Shown here one piece after another: positions 1-9,043 of a stretch of 64,000 bases of DNA. The notes below the pieces were generated by a model. That model saw only the letters and a program-made list of their open reading frames with translations. It ran no database searches and was not told the DNA's origin. Each line of letters opens with the position of its first letter. Positions within the stretch are counted from its first letter, which is position 1. Source of the DNA: Rhizobiaceae bacterium MnEN-MB40S. GTDB lineage: Bacteria > Pseudomonadota > Alphaproteobacteria > Rhizobiales > Rhizobiaceae. A program made the translations under genes and the position numbers. The DNA lies in the NCBI GenBank assembly GCA_024343425.1, contig BRLC01000025.1:372001-436000 (forward strand), in the 5' to 3' direction.

Positions 1-207
1 CAGCGATTTTTCCATTCCGGCGTACCGCTCTGACTGGGCGGTTCGACGCCGGCCATAGGGCGTGCGTTCGAGCACGACGGGTCGGCGTTCGCCCAGCGGT
101 CCGTAGACATCCGCGGTCAACAGAGTCCCGTCACGCATCGGCGTGGAAAAGACGCAGCACGGAGCTGCGTCCTTCATTCCTTCTATCGTTCCGTCGTGAA
201 CGGTCAT
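1..207 (-). CDS. CocE/NonD (S15) family hydrolase, N-terminal part only
   Basis: Only the first 69 codons lie in the window; the gene continues past base 1. Reading from ATG at 207 the product runs MTVHDGTIEGMKDAAPCC, then a region containing MRDGTLLTADVY and VVLERTPYGRR. That is the N-terminal signature of X-Pro dipeptidyl-peptidase S15 / CocE-like serine hydrolases, which cleave esters, amides or acyl-peptides. The catalytic Ser is outside the window. The start overlaps the stop of the upstream binding-protein gene (ATGA), so the two are probably translationally coupled and the hydrolase may act on the imported compound. The family call is good; the substrate is unknown. Confidence 0.75.
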   Translation of the reverse strand, partial: MTVHDGTIEGMKDAAPCCVFSTPMRDGTLLTADVYGPLGERRPVVLERTPYGRRRTAQSERYAGMEKSL

Positions 208-1781
208 TGCTGCCTGGAAAGTCCATAGGCCAGCGTCATCTGGTCCTGCCGCGGCTCGTATTCGAAGCCTTCCTTCGACGCCCAGACATTCATCTGGTAG
301 TGCATCGGGATGATCGCGAAGTCTCGGAAAGCCACCCCGGCCGCCTCCGCCGAGAGGCGCGCGGCCTCATCGACATCGAAGGTCGACATGGATTCGATCG
401 TCAGCCTGTCGACTTCCGGATTGGAATAGCGACCGCGATTGGACGGGCCATATCCTTTCTCCTTGTCGTAGGTCATCAGGACGCCGCGCAGACCATGCCA
501 GGCAGTGCCCTGCGCCGATCCCCATGCGAGGAAGAAGATCGAAAATTCACGATTGCTGCCGCGCGGAAAGAAGACGTTGGCGGGCATCGTCTCGACTTCG
601 GTGGCAACGCCAATGCGCTCGAACATCTGCGCCAGGGCCTGAACGATCTGGGCGTCAGCGACATAGCGATTGTTCGGCCCGTGCAGGGTAATCTTGAAGC
701 CGTCTTCATAACCGGCCTCTTTCAACAAGGCCTTGGCTTTTTCCGGATCGTAGGCTCCTGGTTCGATGTCCGGATTGAAACCGGTCATAGTCGGCCCCGC
801 CAGCTGGCCCGCCGGCTGCGCCAGACCGTTCATCAGACGATCGATGATCGCCTGGCGGTTTATTGCAAGCGAAAGCGCCTCGCGAACCTTCGGATTAAGC
901 AGTGGGTTCTTGATTTCCGAGCCGTCCTTGGCCGTGATGAACGGCGAGACTTCGCGATCGGTGTCCATGTGCAGATAGGCGGTGTAGACGTCCGGCGTCT
1001 TCCAGATCTCCAGACCGTCGTCCTTTTCCAGTGTCTCGTAGCTCTCGGGCGGAACTGAATCGATCAGATCGACATCGCCCGACAAAAGCGCCGCGACGCG
1101 GCTGGCGTCGTTCGGCATGGCGACGATTTCGATGTTTTCGAATTCCGACGGCCCTGCCCAATAGTCATCATTCCGGACGAGCTTGAGCGTTCCGCCCGGC
1201 TGCCAGGACACGAATTTGAACGGCCCCGTGCCGATGGTCGACTTGCCATCGTTGTAGTCCGCCGTTGTCGCCCCCTCGCCGGCGTGTTTCGAGATGATTG
1301 GCACTTCGGCGAGATCAAAGAGAATCTGTGGCGAAGGGTTTCGCGTCGTGATGTGAATCGTGTGGTCGTCGACTGCCTTGGCCTCCGAAATCTGCGAAAG
1401 GAACTGGCCAAAAGGCGCAGGACTGTTTGGGACATTCGGCGCCCTCTCGAAAGTAAACAGCACGTCCTCGGCTGTGAACGGTTCGCCGTCGTGCCACTTC
1501 ACTCCTTCGCGGAGCTTCAACTCCCAGACGCCATCGCCGATATGCTCCCAGGATGTCGCGAGCGCCGGCGTCAGCTGCAGATCCTTGTTGCGCATGATAA
1601 GCGTATCAAAGATATTCGTGACCGCTGCCTTGCTGGTCGCCACATAGGAAAAGTGCGGATCGACCGAAGCTGCTTCCGTGCGCACCCCGATGACCACGTC
1701 TTCGGCGACCGAAACCACCGGCGACAGGCTGACGGCCATGACGGCCAGACCTGCGGCCGCCACGATTGACTTCATTTTCAT
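204..1781 (-). CDS. ABC transporter substrate-binding protein, family 5 (peptide/opine type)
   Basis: A 525-residue periplasmic binding protein. It begins MKMKSIVAAAGLAVMAV, a Sec signal peptide with likely cleavage after SVA near residue 25. The family-5 features follow: a segment near residue 35 containing SVDPHF, then LATSWE and LREGVKWHDGEPFTAEDV, typical of DppA/OppA. I chose ATG at 1781 over an upstream in-frame codon because GGGAGGAAC sits 3-11 bases before it. No permease genes sit beside it; the dpp-like permeases at 6.1-10 kb have their own binding protein, so this one may share them or be an orphan. Its stop overlaps the downstream CocE-like gene. The ligand cannot be told from sequence. 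Confidence 0.88.
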   Translation of the reverse strand: MKMKSIVAAAGLAVMAVSLSPVVSVAEDVVIGVRTEAASVDPHFSYVATSKAAVTNIFDTLIMRNKDLQLTPALATSWEHIGDGVWELKLREGVKWHDGEPFTAEDVLFTFERAPNVPNSPAPFGQFLSQISEAKAVDDHTIHITTRNPSPQILFDLAEVPIISKHAGEGATTADYNDGKSTIGTGPFKFVSWQPGGTLKLVRNDDYWAGPSEFENIEIVAMPNDASRVAALLSGDVDLIDSVPPESYETLEKDDGLEIWKTPDVYTAYLHMDTDREVSPFITAKDGSEIKNPLLNPKVREALSLAINRQAIIDRLMNGLAQPAGQLAGPTMTGFNPDIEPGAYDPEKAKALLKEAGYEDGFKITLHGPNNRYVADAQIVQALAQMFERIGVATEVETMPANVFFPRGSNREFSIFFLAWGSAQGTAWHGLRGVLMTYDKEKGYGPSNRGRYSNPEVDRLTIESMSTFDVDEAARLSAEAAGVAFRDFAIIPMHYQMNVWASKEGFEYEPRQDQMTLAYGLSRQQ

Positions 1782-1817
1782 GATGTTCCTCCCTTTCAAT
1801 ATCAAATCAAGTGAATG

Positions 1818-2501
1818 CTATTCGTCCTCGACAAGCGTTTCCGCGCCTGCCGCCTCGAACCTTTTCTTGCCGGCGCGCACATGCGCTTCGCCAAGTTCGC
1901 GGGCCTTTTCCGCGTCTCCCTGAATGATCGCGTCCAGGATCGCCCGATGCTCCCGGTTTGACTGCGCCATATCCGGATGGCTCCGCAAAGAGACCTGCCG
2001 ATAGAGATGCATCTCGTTGACAAGTGAATCGATCATCGTCCTGAGCCGCGAACTGCCGGCCATATCGACCAGGCATTCGTGGAACTTCAGATTGAGCGTG
2101 TAGTACTTGTCCGCCTTGTTGCTGTCGGCCGCCTTTTCCATCCGATCGTGAAGGTCATTGAGCGGCCCCGCGTCGCCTCCGGCCTTGAGCGCCGCCAGAT
2201 GGCAGGCCTGACCGGTCAACACGGCGCGCAGGTCATAGATCTCCAGCAATTCCGCGCGGCTGATCTTGCGCACGAAAGCGCCGCGAAAGGCGATGAACTC
2301 CACCAGCCCCCTGCTGGTCAGCAACATCGAAGCTTCCCGCACGGGACCGCGGCTTACGCCAAGCTCCTTGGCGAGAACGGCTTCATTGATCCGTTCGCCG
2401 GCCGCAAGTTGGCCGCTCAGGATCAGCTTTTCCATCTTGTCTGCGACCAGTTCCGAAAGCGTGCTGCTTTGTCGAAGGGCCAGGAGATCGATGTCGGACA
2501 T
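1818..2501 (-). CDS. GntR-family transcriptional regulator, FCD (FadR-like) subfamily
   Basis: A 227-residue regulator. The N-terminal winged helix-turn-helix (about residues 15-75) contains NEAVLAKELGVSRGPVREA, the GntR recognition region. The C-terminal half is an all-helical FCD ligand domain with YDLRAVL, KFHECLV, EHRAIL and GEAHVRAGKKR, which supply the Asp and His residues that usually bind a metal in this family. It lies just upstream of the binding-protein gene at 1781 on the same strand and divergent to the MmgE/PrpD gene at 2616, so it probably controls both. An inverted repeat at 2553-2564 in the divergent gap is a candidate operator. The effector is unknown; organic acids are common for FCD proteins. 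Confidence 0.9.
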   Translation of the reverse strand: MSDIDLLALRQSSTLSELVADKMEKLILSGQLAAGERINEAVLAKELGVSRGPVREASMLLTSRGLVEFIAFRGAFVRKISRAELLEIYDLRAVLTGQACHLAALKAGGDAGPLNDLHDRMEKAADSNKADKYYTLNLKFHECLVDMAGSSRLRTMIDSLVNEMHLYRQVSLRSHPDMAQSNREHRAILDAIIQGDAEKARELGEAHVRAGKKRFEAAGAETLVEDE

Positions 2502-2552
2502 CAGTCAGAATTCCTCGTATTCGTCTTGCATATCGTCAAATAATGATCCAAG

Positions 2553-2564
2553 ATTGTCAACAAT
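2553..2564. promoter_or_regulatory. Inverted repeat, candidate GntR operator
   Basis: ATTGT-CA-ACAAT is a perfect 5-bp inverted repeat in the AT-rich gap between the divergent GntR and MmgE/PrpD genes. Its half-sites resemble the GT...AC core of FadR-type GntR operators, but the spacer is one base shorter than the usual three. The operator role is inferred. Confidence 0.4.
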
Positions 2565-2615
2565 TTAATATTTGAAAACACAGACACCTGTGCGCAGTCG
2601 AGAGGAAACGCGGTA

Positions 2616-4055
2616 GTGACAATCGAGAAAAAACAAGATTTTCAGTCATTTGACACCAATGTTACGCAACAGGCTGTTAGCTTTTCGCTGTCCACCGGAT
2701 TCGCCGATGTTCCAGCTGAAGCTCTCGAAATTGCGAAAAGGTGCATGCTCGACACGGTCGGGCTTTATGTTGCGGGTCTGAGTGACGAGGCCACCCGCAT
2801 CGTTGTCTCGATGGCTGCTTCCGACGGCGGGCGCGAGGACGCCTTTCTGCTGGGAGCCGGGCAGAGAAAGGTCCCTGCTCAGGTTGCAGCGCGCGCATTC
2901 GGCATATCCGCCCATGCGCACGATTTTGACGACACGCAGGTAAGCCATGACCCAAACCATGTTTACGGATTACTGACGCACCCGACGACCGCCCCCCTCT
3001 CCTCAGCGCTTTCCGTTTCGCAGATGTTGGGGCATGTGGACGGCGATCGGTTTCTCGCCGCCTTCAACATTGGTTTCGAGGTTTCCTGCAAGATCTCGGA
3101 ATGGCTGAAGCCCGAGCATTATCTGCGCGGGCATCATTCCTCAGGCACCGTGGCGACCTTCGGCGCTGCGACAGCGGCCGCCTGGCTTCTGGAACTCAAC
3201 GAAACGGAGATGCGCCACGCGCTTGGCCTTGCCGCAAGCATGGCCGCAGGTGTGAGATGCAGCTTCGGCACGATGGCCAAACCGTGGCATGTCGGACGCG
3301 CATCGGAAAACGGAGTCCTGGCCGCCTTGATGGCGAAGCGCGGCTTCACCGCCGATCCGGAAGCTCTGGACGGCAAATGGGGTTTCGCAGCTGTGCTCGC
3401 CAACGGCTTTTCGCTTGAAAAACTGGATCAGGGGATGGGACGGACCTGGTCGATTCTCGATCCCGGCGTCAGCATCAAGCCCTACCCCAGCGGGATCCTC
3501 ACCCACCAGGCCATGGACATGGTCCGCAAGCTTGTCATCGACAATGACGTCTCGCCCGAAAACGTCGACAGGATCGAATTCTTCGCCGGCGACAACATCC
3601 TGAATCCGATCCGCTACGCCGTCGCAAAAAATGGCCTCCAGGCGAAATTTTCAATGGCCGCGTTGATTTCAATGCTGGTTCTGCACCGAAACGCCGGCCT
3701 TCCGGAATTCGAGGACGATGTCGTCTGCGCGCCAGCCTTCCAGGAGATGCAAAAACGGATATCAACAGCGGTCGATCCGCAAATCAACGCCAGGGGCTTT
3801 GATCTGATTCGTTCTCGGGTCGTGTTCCATCTGAAGGATGGAGGACGCCTGGAAGCGGAGGCCGACACGCGCTATCGCGGCGGACCGCTGCTCCCCATGA
3901 GCGACGCCGATCTCGAAGAAAAATTCCGCGCGTGTTGCGCAGTTCTCGATGTCGAGAGCCAGGACCGGCTGATCGCTTCCGTGCGCGCCATCGGCCAGCC
4001 GGACGGTCCTCGCCGGCTTGCCGAAACGCTCACGGAAATCCCGGCGGTCGTCTGA
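2616..4055 (+). CDS. MmgE/PrpD family protein
   Basis: A 479-residue protein of the MmgE/PrpD superfamily, whose members include 2-methylcitrate dehydratase, cis-aconitate decarboxylase and many uncharacterised lyases or isomerases. Characteristic segments are AKRCMLDTVGLYVAGL near residue 42, AHDFDDTQVSHDPNHVYG near residue 110, a glycine/serine stretch around GHHSSGTVATFGAA, and a C-terminal YRGGPLLPMSDADLEEKF. The start is GTG at 2616 with AGAGGAAACG about 8 bases upstream. It is divergent from the GntR gene and ends two bases from the convergent M42 peptidase gene. No other methylcitrate-cycle genes are present, so PrpD activity is unlikely; the substrate is unknown. Confidence 0.85.
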   Translation: MTIEKKQDFQSFDTNVTQQAVSFSLSTGFADVPAEALEIAKRCMLDTVGLYVAGLSDEATRIVVSMAASDGGREDAFLLGAGQRKVPAQVAARAFGISAHAHDFDDTQVSHDPNHVYGLLTHPTTAPLSSALSVSQMLGHVDGDRFLAAFNIGFEVSCKISEWLKPEHYLRGHHSSGTVATFGAATAAAWLLELNETEMRHALGLAASMAAGVRCSFGTMAKPWHVGRASENGVLAALMAKRGFTADPEALDGKWGFAAVLANGFSLEKLDQGMGRTWSILDPGVSIKPYPSGILTHQAMDMVRKLVIDNDVSPENVDRIEFFAGDNILNPIRYAVAKNGLQAKFSMAALISMLVLHRNAGLPEFEDDVVCAPAFQEMQKRISTAVDPQINARGFDLIRSRVVFHLKDGGRLEAEADTRYRGGPLLPMSDADLEEKFRACCAVLDVESQDRLIASVRAIGQPDGPRRLAETLTEIPAVV

Positions 4056-4057
4056 CG

Positions 4058-5227
4058 TCAGGTCTGTGCGCCGAGTTCCTCTTCCTCGACGTCGACGGAC
4101 AGTTCCTGTTCTGCTTCCCCGGTTGACTGACGGGTAAATCCGTCGAGTTCTCCGTGCTCTTCGAAGTCCCGCTTGATCTTGACCGGGCTCGACACGTAGG
4201 CCGTCACCAGTTCTGCAAGCGATCTCAACGCATGCAGATGGATGCGCTCGTAACCGTGCGATGCATCGATGCCGAATGTAATGAGCGAGGTGCGCACGTC
4301 CGCGCCCGCCTCGATGGCGCTGGCTGAATCAGATCGGTAATATTTGAATATATCCTTTTGATAACGAATATCATTCTTCTGACAGAGCTCGGCCATCTTT
4401 TTGGTCAAGTGGTAGTCGAACGGTCCGGTCTGATCCGCCATGGCGATCGTGACGCCGAATTCGTCGGAGTTCTGGCCAGGCGCGGTCGTGCCATTGTCGA
4501 TGGCGATCATCGAAGCGACGTTGGGCGACACGATCGAGGCTGCGCCGACACCGACCTCCTCCGCGATGGAAAACAGGAAATGAATGTCGACAGGCGTCTT
4601 GAGTTTCTGATCCTGCATGGCCTTGAGAGACGCAAGCATGACCGCCACGCCGGCCTTGTTGTCGAGGTGTCGTGAAACGATATAGCCATTGTCGAGAAAT
4701 TCCGGCTGCGGATCGATCGCTACAATGTCTCCGATCTCGATGCCGAGGCGATCCAGATGCTCCTCGTTGCGAGACATGGCGTCTATGCGCATCTCGACGT
4801 TCTCCCACGCCACCGGCAGAGTGTCGATTTCCTCATTGAAGGTGTGTCCCGACGCCTTGATGGGCAGGATCGTGCCGCGATAGCCGCCCTTGGAACTGAA
4901 CACGGTCGCCCGCGCGCCTTCAGCGAAGCGCGACGACCAGTGCCCGATCGGCACCAGCGAAACCCGACCGTTGCTCTTGAGAAACTTGACCTGGGCGCCG
5001 AGCGTGTCGAGATGGGACACGATCGCGCGGGCGCCTTCCGGCCGCTTGCCTCGACGAACAGCCTTGATCGCGCCCCTGCGCGTCAGCTCCACCTGAAGCC
5101 CGAGTTCGATCAGCTGCTTCGAGACGAACCGGACGATGTTGTCCGTGTATCCGGTAGGGCTTGGAATATGCAGAAGTTTATCCAGCATGTCCGCCAGATA
5201 CTCACTGTCGATATTCAGGCGTGGCAT
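4058..5227 (-). CDS. M42-family metallopeptidase of the NAGGN osmoprotectant type
   Basis: A 389-residue di-zinc aminopeptidase-like protein. Metal and catalytic positions are visible: SHLDTLGA (H72, D74), HLDNKAG (D189), the acid pair AEEVGVG (E223, E224), AIDNG (D244) and SHGYERIH near residue 320. The overall pattern matches the subgroup annotated as osmoprotectant NAGGN system M42 family peptidase, normally encoded beside asnO and ngg. Here those genes lie 8 kb away at 13688-17247. ATG at 5227 is chosen because GGAGGAGAA precedes it directly; an upstream in-frame codon at 5299 lacks a ribosome site. It may trim or recycle NAGGN or a related peptide amide. The role within the NAGGN system is inferred from the family. 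Confidence 0.85.
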   Translation of the reverse strand: MPRLNIDSEYLADMLDKLLHIPSPTGYTDNIVRFVSKQLIELGLQVELTRRGAIKAVRRGKRPEGARAIVSHLDTLGAQVKFLKSNGRVSLVPIGHWSSRFAEGARATVFSSKGGYRGTILPIKASGHTFNEEIDTLPVAWENVEMRIDAMSRNEEHLDRLGIEIGDIVAIDPQPEFLDNGYIVSRHLDNKAGVAVMLASLKAMQDQKLKTPVDIHFLFSIAEEVGVGAASIVSPNVASMIAIDNGTTAPGQNSDEFGVTIAMADQTGPFDYHLTKKMAELCQKNDIRYQKDIFKYYRSDSASAIEAGADVRTSLITFGIDASHGYERIHLHALRSLAELVTAYVSSPVKIKRDFEEHGELDGFTRQSTGEAEQELSVDVEEEELGAQT

Positions 5228-5260
5228 TTCTCCTCCGTAATCTTTCTTTGCGAATTCGTG

Positions 5261-5271
5261 TTGTATAATAC
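5261..5271. promoter_or_regulatory. Candidate GntR operator upstream of the M42 gene
   Basis: TTGTATAATAC contains the palindrome GTAT-A-ATAC and lies about 35 bases upstream of the M42 start. It shares TTGTATAA with the operator-like site at 11721-11735, so one FCD regulator, most simply that at 5339-6121, could bind both. This is inference. Confidence 0.35.
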
Positions 5272-5338
5272 GGGATAGTGCGGGGCGACATTCTTGCAAA
5301 TTGCTCGGAGACTGTCAGCCCCGGTCGTCCCGGAAGTC

Positions 5339-6121
5339 TCAGTCGTCTTCTCCGGGCGCCCGGATGGCGGCCATTTCGAGCATATATTTCTCGGCTTCCA
5401 CCATATGGACATACATGATCTCGCGCGCCTTGTCGGCATGTCCCGCATTGATGGCCCGCAAAAGTCTGATCTGATAATGCAGACCGGTCTCGCGAAGTTC
5501 CGAATTGGGTTCCCGGTAGATCTCGCGGCAGACCGTCATGTCTCTCAGAAGGCTCACCAGAAATCGGCACATGAAACCGAGCAGCATGTTGTCGCAATGG
5601 CTTGCGAGTTCGGCATGAAAATCCAGTTCAGCGAGGCGCTGGCTGTATTCCTCTTCGGCCGTTTTAGGCTCTTTCTCGTAAAGGCGAATGGTGTTTTGAA
5701 GCGCCGCCATTGCCTGCTCCGAAAGATGGCCCGCCACTGACGCCGCCAGTTCCGGCTCGAGTTTCTTGCGAATGGCGTAGATGTCCGCAATCGTCGGCGC
5801 CTTGAACAAAAACAGATTGTCCAGCATCTGGATCGCGTCGACCGGGCGAACCTCGCATATGAAGACGCCGCCGCCGGGACCGGTCTTGCTGGTGATCAAG
5901 CCCTGATACTCGAGCACCTTAAGCGCTTCGCGAACAGTTCCACGCGAGACACCGAGCGTTTGCGGCGTCAGCCAATCCGCTGGTATCCGGTCGCCGGGCC
6001 GCATATGGGCGCCAATGATTCTCTCGCGGATCATATCGGCCACGAGATCCGGCCGCTTTCGCTTTCGGACAACCGCGTCGCGCCCGGTTATTGATAGGAC
6101 GGCGTCCTTGAGTTCAGCCAT
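5339..6121 (-). CDS. GntR-family transcriptional regulator, FCD subfamily
   Basis: A 260-residue regulator. The N-terminal HTH region includes LVADMIRERIIGAHMRPGDR and TLGVSRGTVREALKVLEYQG, followed by a glycine-rich wing GPGGGVFI. The C-terminal FCD domain contains IRKKLEPELA, LDFHAELASH and HMVEAEKYML. ATG at 6121 is supported by overlap with the stop of the peptide ABC ATPase gene (ATGGCTGA), making this the last cistron of the transporter operon; an ORF extension back to 6463 is antisense noise. It probably regulates the peptide transporter and the M42 peptidase just downstream. The ligand is unknown. Confidence 0.88.
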   Translation of the reverse strand: MAELKDAVLSITGRDAVVRKRKRPDLVADMIRERIIGAHMRPGDRIPADWLTPQTLGVSRGTVREALKVLEYQGLITSKTGPGGGVFICEVRPVDAIQMLDNLFLFKAPTIADIYAIRKKLEPELAASVAGHLSEQAMAALQNTIRLYEKEPKTAEEEYSQRLAELDFHAELASHCDNMLLGFMCRFLVSLLRDMTVCREIYREPNSELRETGLHYQIRLLRAINAGHADKAREIMYVHMVEAEKYMLEMAAIRAPGEDD

Positions 6122-7103
6122 CAGCGTATCGCCCGTGTGGATGATGGCAGGCGGCAAAATGCTTGCTATCGATTGGCGACGGCTCCAGCGGCGGCTCGCT
6201 CTGAAGACAAATGTCGCTTCTTCGGGGACATCGCGCGTGAAAGGCGCAACCGGGCGGCGGATTATACGGATCGGGCAACTCGGTTTCGGCGTACTCAACT
6301 GCGGTGGGTTTACGACCCGGAGCCGGCGCTGATTCCAGCAGAAGATGCGTGTAAGGGTGACGCGGCGCCGAAAACACCGAGCGGGCCGGCCCGACTTCGG
6401 CGAGCTTGCCGAAATAGAGAACCGCCACACGGTCGCTGACGCTTTCCACCACTGAAAGATCATGGCTGATGAACAGGTAGGTCAGGTTGAAGCGCTGCTT
6501 GAGGTCATCAAGAATATTGAGAACCTGCGCCTGCACGGAAACGTCCAGCGCGGACACCGGCTCATCGAGCACAATCAATTCCGGGTCGGCCGCGAGCGCT
6601 CGCGCAATGCCGATGCGCTGCGCCTGACCGCCTGAAAACTCGTGCGGGTAGCGCTCCAGAAATTCCGGAGCAAGATTGACCGCCTGCATGAGTTCTTCCA
6701 GCCGCGCCTGGCGCGCAGGCTTGTCCATGCCGAGCAGATGGACGAGAGGCGCTTCCAGAATGGCGCGAATCGTCTTGCGCGGGTTGAGCGAGGCAAGCGG
6801 ATCCTGAAAAACATACTGGATCTTGCGCGCCAATTGTCTTCCATCCGCGCGCGCCATGGCGGAAATATCCTGCCCGTCAAAAGTGATCGCGCCGCCAGTC
6901 GGCTGATCAAGTCCCACCAGCATGCGCGCGAGCGTGGACTTGCCGCATCCGGATTCCCCGACAATACCCAGCGTCTCTCCCCTCTGCACCTCGATGCTCA
7001 CGCCTCTGAGGGCATGCACAGCAGGCAACGGGCTGCCGAACAGGGTTTTCCCGCCGCCGAATATCCGTTCGGCCGCATCGATTTTCAGAAGCGCCTCGCT
7101 CAC
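6114..7103 (-). CDS. Peptide ABC transporter ATP-binding protein, DppF/OppF type
   Basis: A 329-residue cytoplasmic ATPase. Visible are the Walker A motif GESGCGKST, the ABC signature FSGGQAQR, Walker B ELIVLDEPVSALDV, the H-loop FISHDLSVV, and the C-terminal oligopeptide-transporter extension with GCAFHARCPRR, whose Cys residues are typical of this subfamily. I chose GTG at 7103, whose GTGA overlaps the stop of the upstream permease-ATPase gene; this gives the usual length, while ATG at 7139 would add 12 residues inside that gene. It pairs with the ATPase domain of the DppC-DppD fusion to power peptide import. Confidence 0.9.
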   Translation of the reverse strand: MSEALLKIDAAERIFGGGKTLFGSPLPAVHALRGVSIEVQRGETLGIVGESGCGKSTLARMLVGLDQPTGGAITFDGQDISAMARADGRQLARKIQYVFQDPLASLNPRKTIRAILEAPLVHLLGMDKPARQARLEELMQAVNLAPEFLERYPHEFSGGQAQRIGIARALAADPELIVLDEPVSALDVSVQAQVLNILDDLKQRFNLTYLFISHDLSVVESVSDRVAVLYFGKLAEVGPARSVFSAPRHPYTHLLLESAPAPGRKPTAVEYAETELPDPYNPPPGCAFHARCPRRSDICLQSEPPLEPSPIDSKHFAACHHPHGRYADG

Positions 7104-9043
7104 GCCGCAGCCTCCCTTGCCGAAAGCGGATGAATGCATCGCACGGCGCGCCCCTCGGACAGGTCCGTCATTGCGATCTCCTTTTGGCGGCAGTCGTCAG
7201 TGGCCTTGTGACAGCGCGGCGCAAAGGCGCAACCATCCGGCAACCTGTTGACGACCGGAGGGCGACCGGAAATCGCTCCGAGACGCCGCTCGGGTTCGCC
7301 GAGCACAGGCACGCACTCAATCAGCTTCGCCGTATAGGGGTGCGCGGGTTGAGACAGGATCTCCTCGGTCGCGCCGGTTTCGACCACCTTGCCCGCATAC
7401 ATGACGGCGACCCGGTCGCAAATCGCCGAGACCACGCCGAAATCGTGCGTGATGAAAAGGATGCCGGTGTCGTTGTCCTTTCGCAGTCGGTCGAGCAGCG
7501 ACAGGATCTGGGCCTGGACGGTGACGTCGAGCGCCGTCGTCGGTTCGTCAGCGATTATGACGTCCGCGTCGTTGGCGAGCGCCATAGCGATGCAGACACG
7601 CTGGCGCATGCCGCCCGACAGTTCATGAGGATAGGCTTTCAGCCGTTCCGCCGGGTTGGGAATGCGCACCATACGCAACAGGGCTTCCGCCTTCTTGCGC
7701 GCCTCAGAGCCGGTCATCCGGCTGTGCGCCTGTATCGCTTCGACGAGCTGATTGCCCACCGTGAAAAGCGGATGCAATGTCGAAAGCGGATCCTGAAATA
7801 CATGTGAAACAGATAGCCCGCGCAGCATGCGAATTCGTTCGTCCGAGGCCGCGAACAGATCTTCACCGTTGAGCAGGGCCACCCCACCGACAATCCGGCC
7901 GGGCGGAGTGGGCGCCAGCCCCATGATCGACATGGCCGAAACCGACTTTCCAGACCCCGATTCTCCGACAACCCCCAGGCATTCGCCCTTGCCGACCCTC
8001 AGATCGACGCCGCCGACGGCCTTGTACACTTCGCCGCCGATCCGGAATTCGGTTCGCAGGTCCCTGACATCCAGAATGGCGTCGCGATGCGGCGTCAGAT
8101 CACCGGGCGCGGCCGCGCGTTCGACTGCAGTCCTGGCGACGGGACGTGTCAGCGAACCCGACTTCAGTCGTGGATCAAGCACGTCGCGCACGCCGTCGCC
8201 CAGAAGATTGATGCTCATGACAAGCACGAAAATCATCAGACCGGGAATGATCGAGACGTGCGGGTTGGTGAACAGCACCTTGCGCCCCTGCCCCAACATC
8301 GAGCCGAGATCGGCCTGCGGCGGTTGCGCCCCGAGCCCGAGGAACGAGAGCCCCGCCGTTTCAAGGATCATCCAGCCAATCGTCGTCGACATGGTTATGA
8401 TGATGACGGGCAGAACGTTCGGAAGCACTTCGCCGAACAGGATGCGCATATGCGACATGCCGGAAAGGCGCGCGGCGTCGACGAATTCGCGGCGCGACAG
8501 GCCGAGCGCCATGCCGCGAATATTGCGCGCGAAGAACGGAATGTTGACCACCGCGATGGCGTAGAGGGCGTTCAGAAGACCCGGCCCTAAAACGGCGACA
8601 ATCGCCAAAGCCAGCAGGATGTATGGAAACGCCATAACCATATCCACGCCGCGCATCAATATGGCGTCCGTCCGGCCGCCGGCATAGCCGGCGACGAGCC
8701 CGATGAGCGAGCCGAAGAACGCTGCGATGACGGTCGCCGACAGGCCGACGGCCAGCGACACCCTTGTGCCCCAGATCAGCCTGGACAGGAGATCGCGTCC
8801 CAGTTCATCGGTTCCAAGCAGATGCCCTTCTGAAAACGCCGGCAACAGACGGTTTGCCGGATCAGTGACGTCGGGATCGGCAAGCGGCAGGATCGGCGCA
8901 GCCAGCGCAATCAGCACGACGACCACCAGAATTACGAGCCCGCCGGCGGCGAGCCGGTTGTTCAGCAGCAGGCGCAAATTGCTCTGCCGGTTGCTCACGG
9001 AGCGCTTCGAGGCGGGTGAAACAGCAGCGGTTTCAGCCATCAT
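7100..9043 (-). CDS. Fused peptide ABC transporter permease (DppC) and ATPase (DppD)
   Basis: A 647-residue fusion. Residues 1-295 are a DppC-type permease: N-terminal membrane helix, [20 protein letters not shown], the EAA loop around [16 protein letters not shown], ending [10 protein letters not shown] linker of about 25 residues rich in Arg, Ala and Pro joins it in frame to a DppD-type ATPase with [34 protein letters not shown] and a Cys-containing C-terminus ([14 protein letters not shown]). ATG at 9043 overlaps the dppB stop (ATGA). An open frame extends upstream to 10024, but that part is antisense to dppB and not credible. Such fusions are known in the family. Between them, 6114-9984 encode all membrane and ATPase parts. 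Confidence 0.9.
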   Translation of the reverse strand: MMAETAAVSPASKRSVSNRQSNLRLLLNNRLAAGGLVILVVVVLIALAAPILPLADPDVTDPANRLLPAFSEGHLLGTDELGRDLLSRLIWGTRVSLAVGLSATVIAAFFGSLIGLVAGYAGGRTDAILMRGVDMVMAFPYILLALAIVAVLGPGLLNALYAIAVVNIPFFARNIRGMALGLSRREFVDAARLSGMSHMRILFGEVLPNVLPVIIITMSTTIGWMILETAGLSFLGLGAQPPQADLGSMLGQGRKVLFTNPHVSIIPGLMIFVLVMSINLLGDGVRDVLDPRLKSGSLTRPVARTAVERAAAPGDLTPHRDAILDVRDLRTEFRIGGEVYKAVGGVDLRVGKGECLGVVGESGSGKSVSAMSIMGLAPTPPGRIVGGVALLNGEDLFAASDERIRMLRGLSVSHVFQDPLSTLHPLFTVGNQLVEAIQAHSRMTGSEARKKAEALLRMVRIPNPAERLKAYPHELSGGMRQRVCIAMALANDADVIIADEPTTALDVTVQAQILSLLDRLRKDNDTGILFITHDFGVVSAICDRVAVMYAGKVVETGATEEILSQPAHPYTAKLIECVPVLGEPERRLGAISGRPPVVNRLPDGCAFAPRCHKATDDCRQKEIAMTDLSEGRAVRCIHPLSAREAAA

